Part shown: positions 63,488 to 64,000 of the stretch, piece by piece
How positions within the stretch are numbered: the first letter of the stretch is position 1
Layout of the letters: every line of letters starts with the position of its first letter
DNA from: Candidatus Limiplasma pullicola
GTDB lineage: Bacteria; Bacillota; Clostridia; Christensenellales; Aristaeellaceae
DNA length: 64,000 nt
Direction of reading: 5' to 3'
NCBI GenBank assembly: GCA_018710985.1
Contig: DVIV01000040.1
Coordinates: forward strand, 1 to 64,000
The notes under the pieces: model-generated
Told to the model about the DNA's origin: nothing
Database searches by the model: none
The model's input: the letters and a program-made list of their open reading frames with translations, nothing else
Program-made: the position numbers and the translations under genes

Positions 63488-63814
63488 ATGCAGGAGAACG
63501 ACAACCTGGTACAGCTCCAGGACGAAAACGGCAGGGACGTCAACTTTGAGCATCTCATGACCATCGAGCACGAGGGCAATTATTACGTGGTTCTTGAGGC
63601 GACGGAGGACACCGACGACTGCAAGGAGGGCGAGGCCATCATCCTCAAAATCGTCCGTGACGAGGAAAGCGACGAGGACGTGTACGCCACCATCGAGGAC
63701 GAGGCGGAGTTCAACGCCGTGTTTGACAAGTGCATGGCCGCCATGGAGGAAGAGGACGAGGCCGCCGCGCTGGAGATGGAAGCCGTTGATCTCGACGACG
63801 GGGACGAGGAGTAA
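63488..63814 (+). CDS. DUF1292 acidic protein
   Basis: A 108-residue, very acidic protein (YrzB family) with EHLMTIEHEGNYYVVLEAT and ILKIVRDEE, typical of DUF1292; function unknown. ATG 63488 has GGAAAGAGG 8 bases upstream and is preferred to 63482, which overlaps the ruvX stop. Standard neighbour of ruvX. Confidence 0.9.
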   Translation: MQENDNLVQLQDENGRDVNFEHLMTIEHEGNYYVVLEATEDTDDCKEGEAIILKIVRDEESDEDVYATIEDEAEFNAVFDKCMAAMEEEDEAAALEMEAVDLDDGDEE

Positions 63815-63817
63815 TCC

Positions 63818-64000
63818 ATGCCGAGGCTGTTGGGCGAGCGCGTGATGCTGCGCGAATACAGGGCAGACGACATCGGAGACATCCGCAAGTGGGTCAACGA
63901 CGCCGAAACCACCCGCTATCTGTCCACGCGCTTCTGGCCCCCGCAGACCATGGTGGACAGCGAGGAGTTTCTCTCCCGGATGCTGCAAAGCAGCCACAAT
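63818..64000 (+). CDS. GNAT-family acetyltransferase, truncated by the window edge
   Basis: Only the first 61 codons are visible. RLLGERVMLREYRADDIGDI and WVNDAETTRYL match the N-terminus of RimJ/RimL-type GNAT acetyltransferases. It begins 3 bp after the DUF1292 gene. The acyl-CoA-binding part lies beyond the window, so the substrate is unknown. Confidence 0.8.
   Translation, partial: MPRLLGERVMLREYRADDIGDIRKWVNDAETTRYLSTRFWPPQTMVDSEEFLSRMLQSSHN

Overview
The window reads as chromosomal DNA of a GC-rich, spore-forming member of the Clostridia (Bacillota). Evidence: a spoIIID-mbl pair, an IreB/RuvX/DUF1292 cluster, an ECF vitamin-transporter core next to truA, a tryptophan T-box leader, a pyruvate kinase with a C-terminal PEP-utilising domain, pyruvate phosphate dikinase, superoxide reductase, and AGGAGG-type ribosome sites with many TTG/GTG starts. 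Sigma-A type promoters with 16-17 bp spacers sit in AT-rich gaps. A gut or other anaerobic habitat is an inference from fructan use and the oxygen-defence genes. No rRNA, tRNA, CRISPR array, insertion sequence or prophage was found.

Layout. 16-1709: trpB under a Trp T-box. 1853-3092: two secreted proteins. 3185-15474: a sugar-catabolism region with two forward operons around a reversed DeoR-type regulator. The first operon holds an ADP-ribosylglycohydrolase-like protein, a GH32 fructosidase and an FGGY kinase. The second holds a sugar ABC transporter (its binding protein carries an in-frame amber codon), a UlaG lactonase, an unknown protein and a UlaE epimerase. 15613-23413: ketopantoate reductase-like gene, an exopolysaccharide priming set (glycosyltransferase, nucleotidyltransferase, galE), a cysteine desulfurase-like gene beside a DUF3343 gene, and an ECF sigma/anti-sigma pair. 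23513-29276: rpmB, ferritin, lepA, a DUF2975/XRE/membrane-protein operon, udk. 29281-31208: a structured intergenic island and a surface protein with a G10 tract. 31221-32616: mbl and spoIIID.

32769-37765 is the most distinctive block: oleate hydratase, two DUF308 membrane proteins, TspO and superoxide reductase form one reverse-strand operon. A Crp/Fnr-family gene lies directly upstream, and a perfect palindrome sits 41.5 bp upstream of the predicted transcription start. 37893-38127 is a chimeric acetyltransferase remnant. 38214-46592: ppdK, then a divergent yfhO-lgt-serine hydrolase-recX operon. 46597-48917: a DUF308/permuted-papain-like fusion, an MntR-type regulator and mntP. 48923-54642: small proteins, degV, truA, ecfT-ecfA2-ecfA1 and a stand-alone riboflavin kinase. 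54742-59657: a tightly coupled operon (phosphodiester glycosidase, Lgt-like paralogue, ogt, pyk, DUF523/TudS). 59661-64000: an SH3 protein, PRC-barrel protein, AI-2E family protein, ireB-ruvX-DUF1292 and a truncated GNAT gene at the edge.

All functions come from reading motifs and recalling family sequences; no database search was run.
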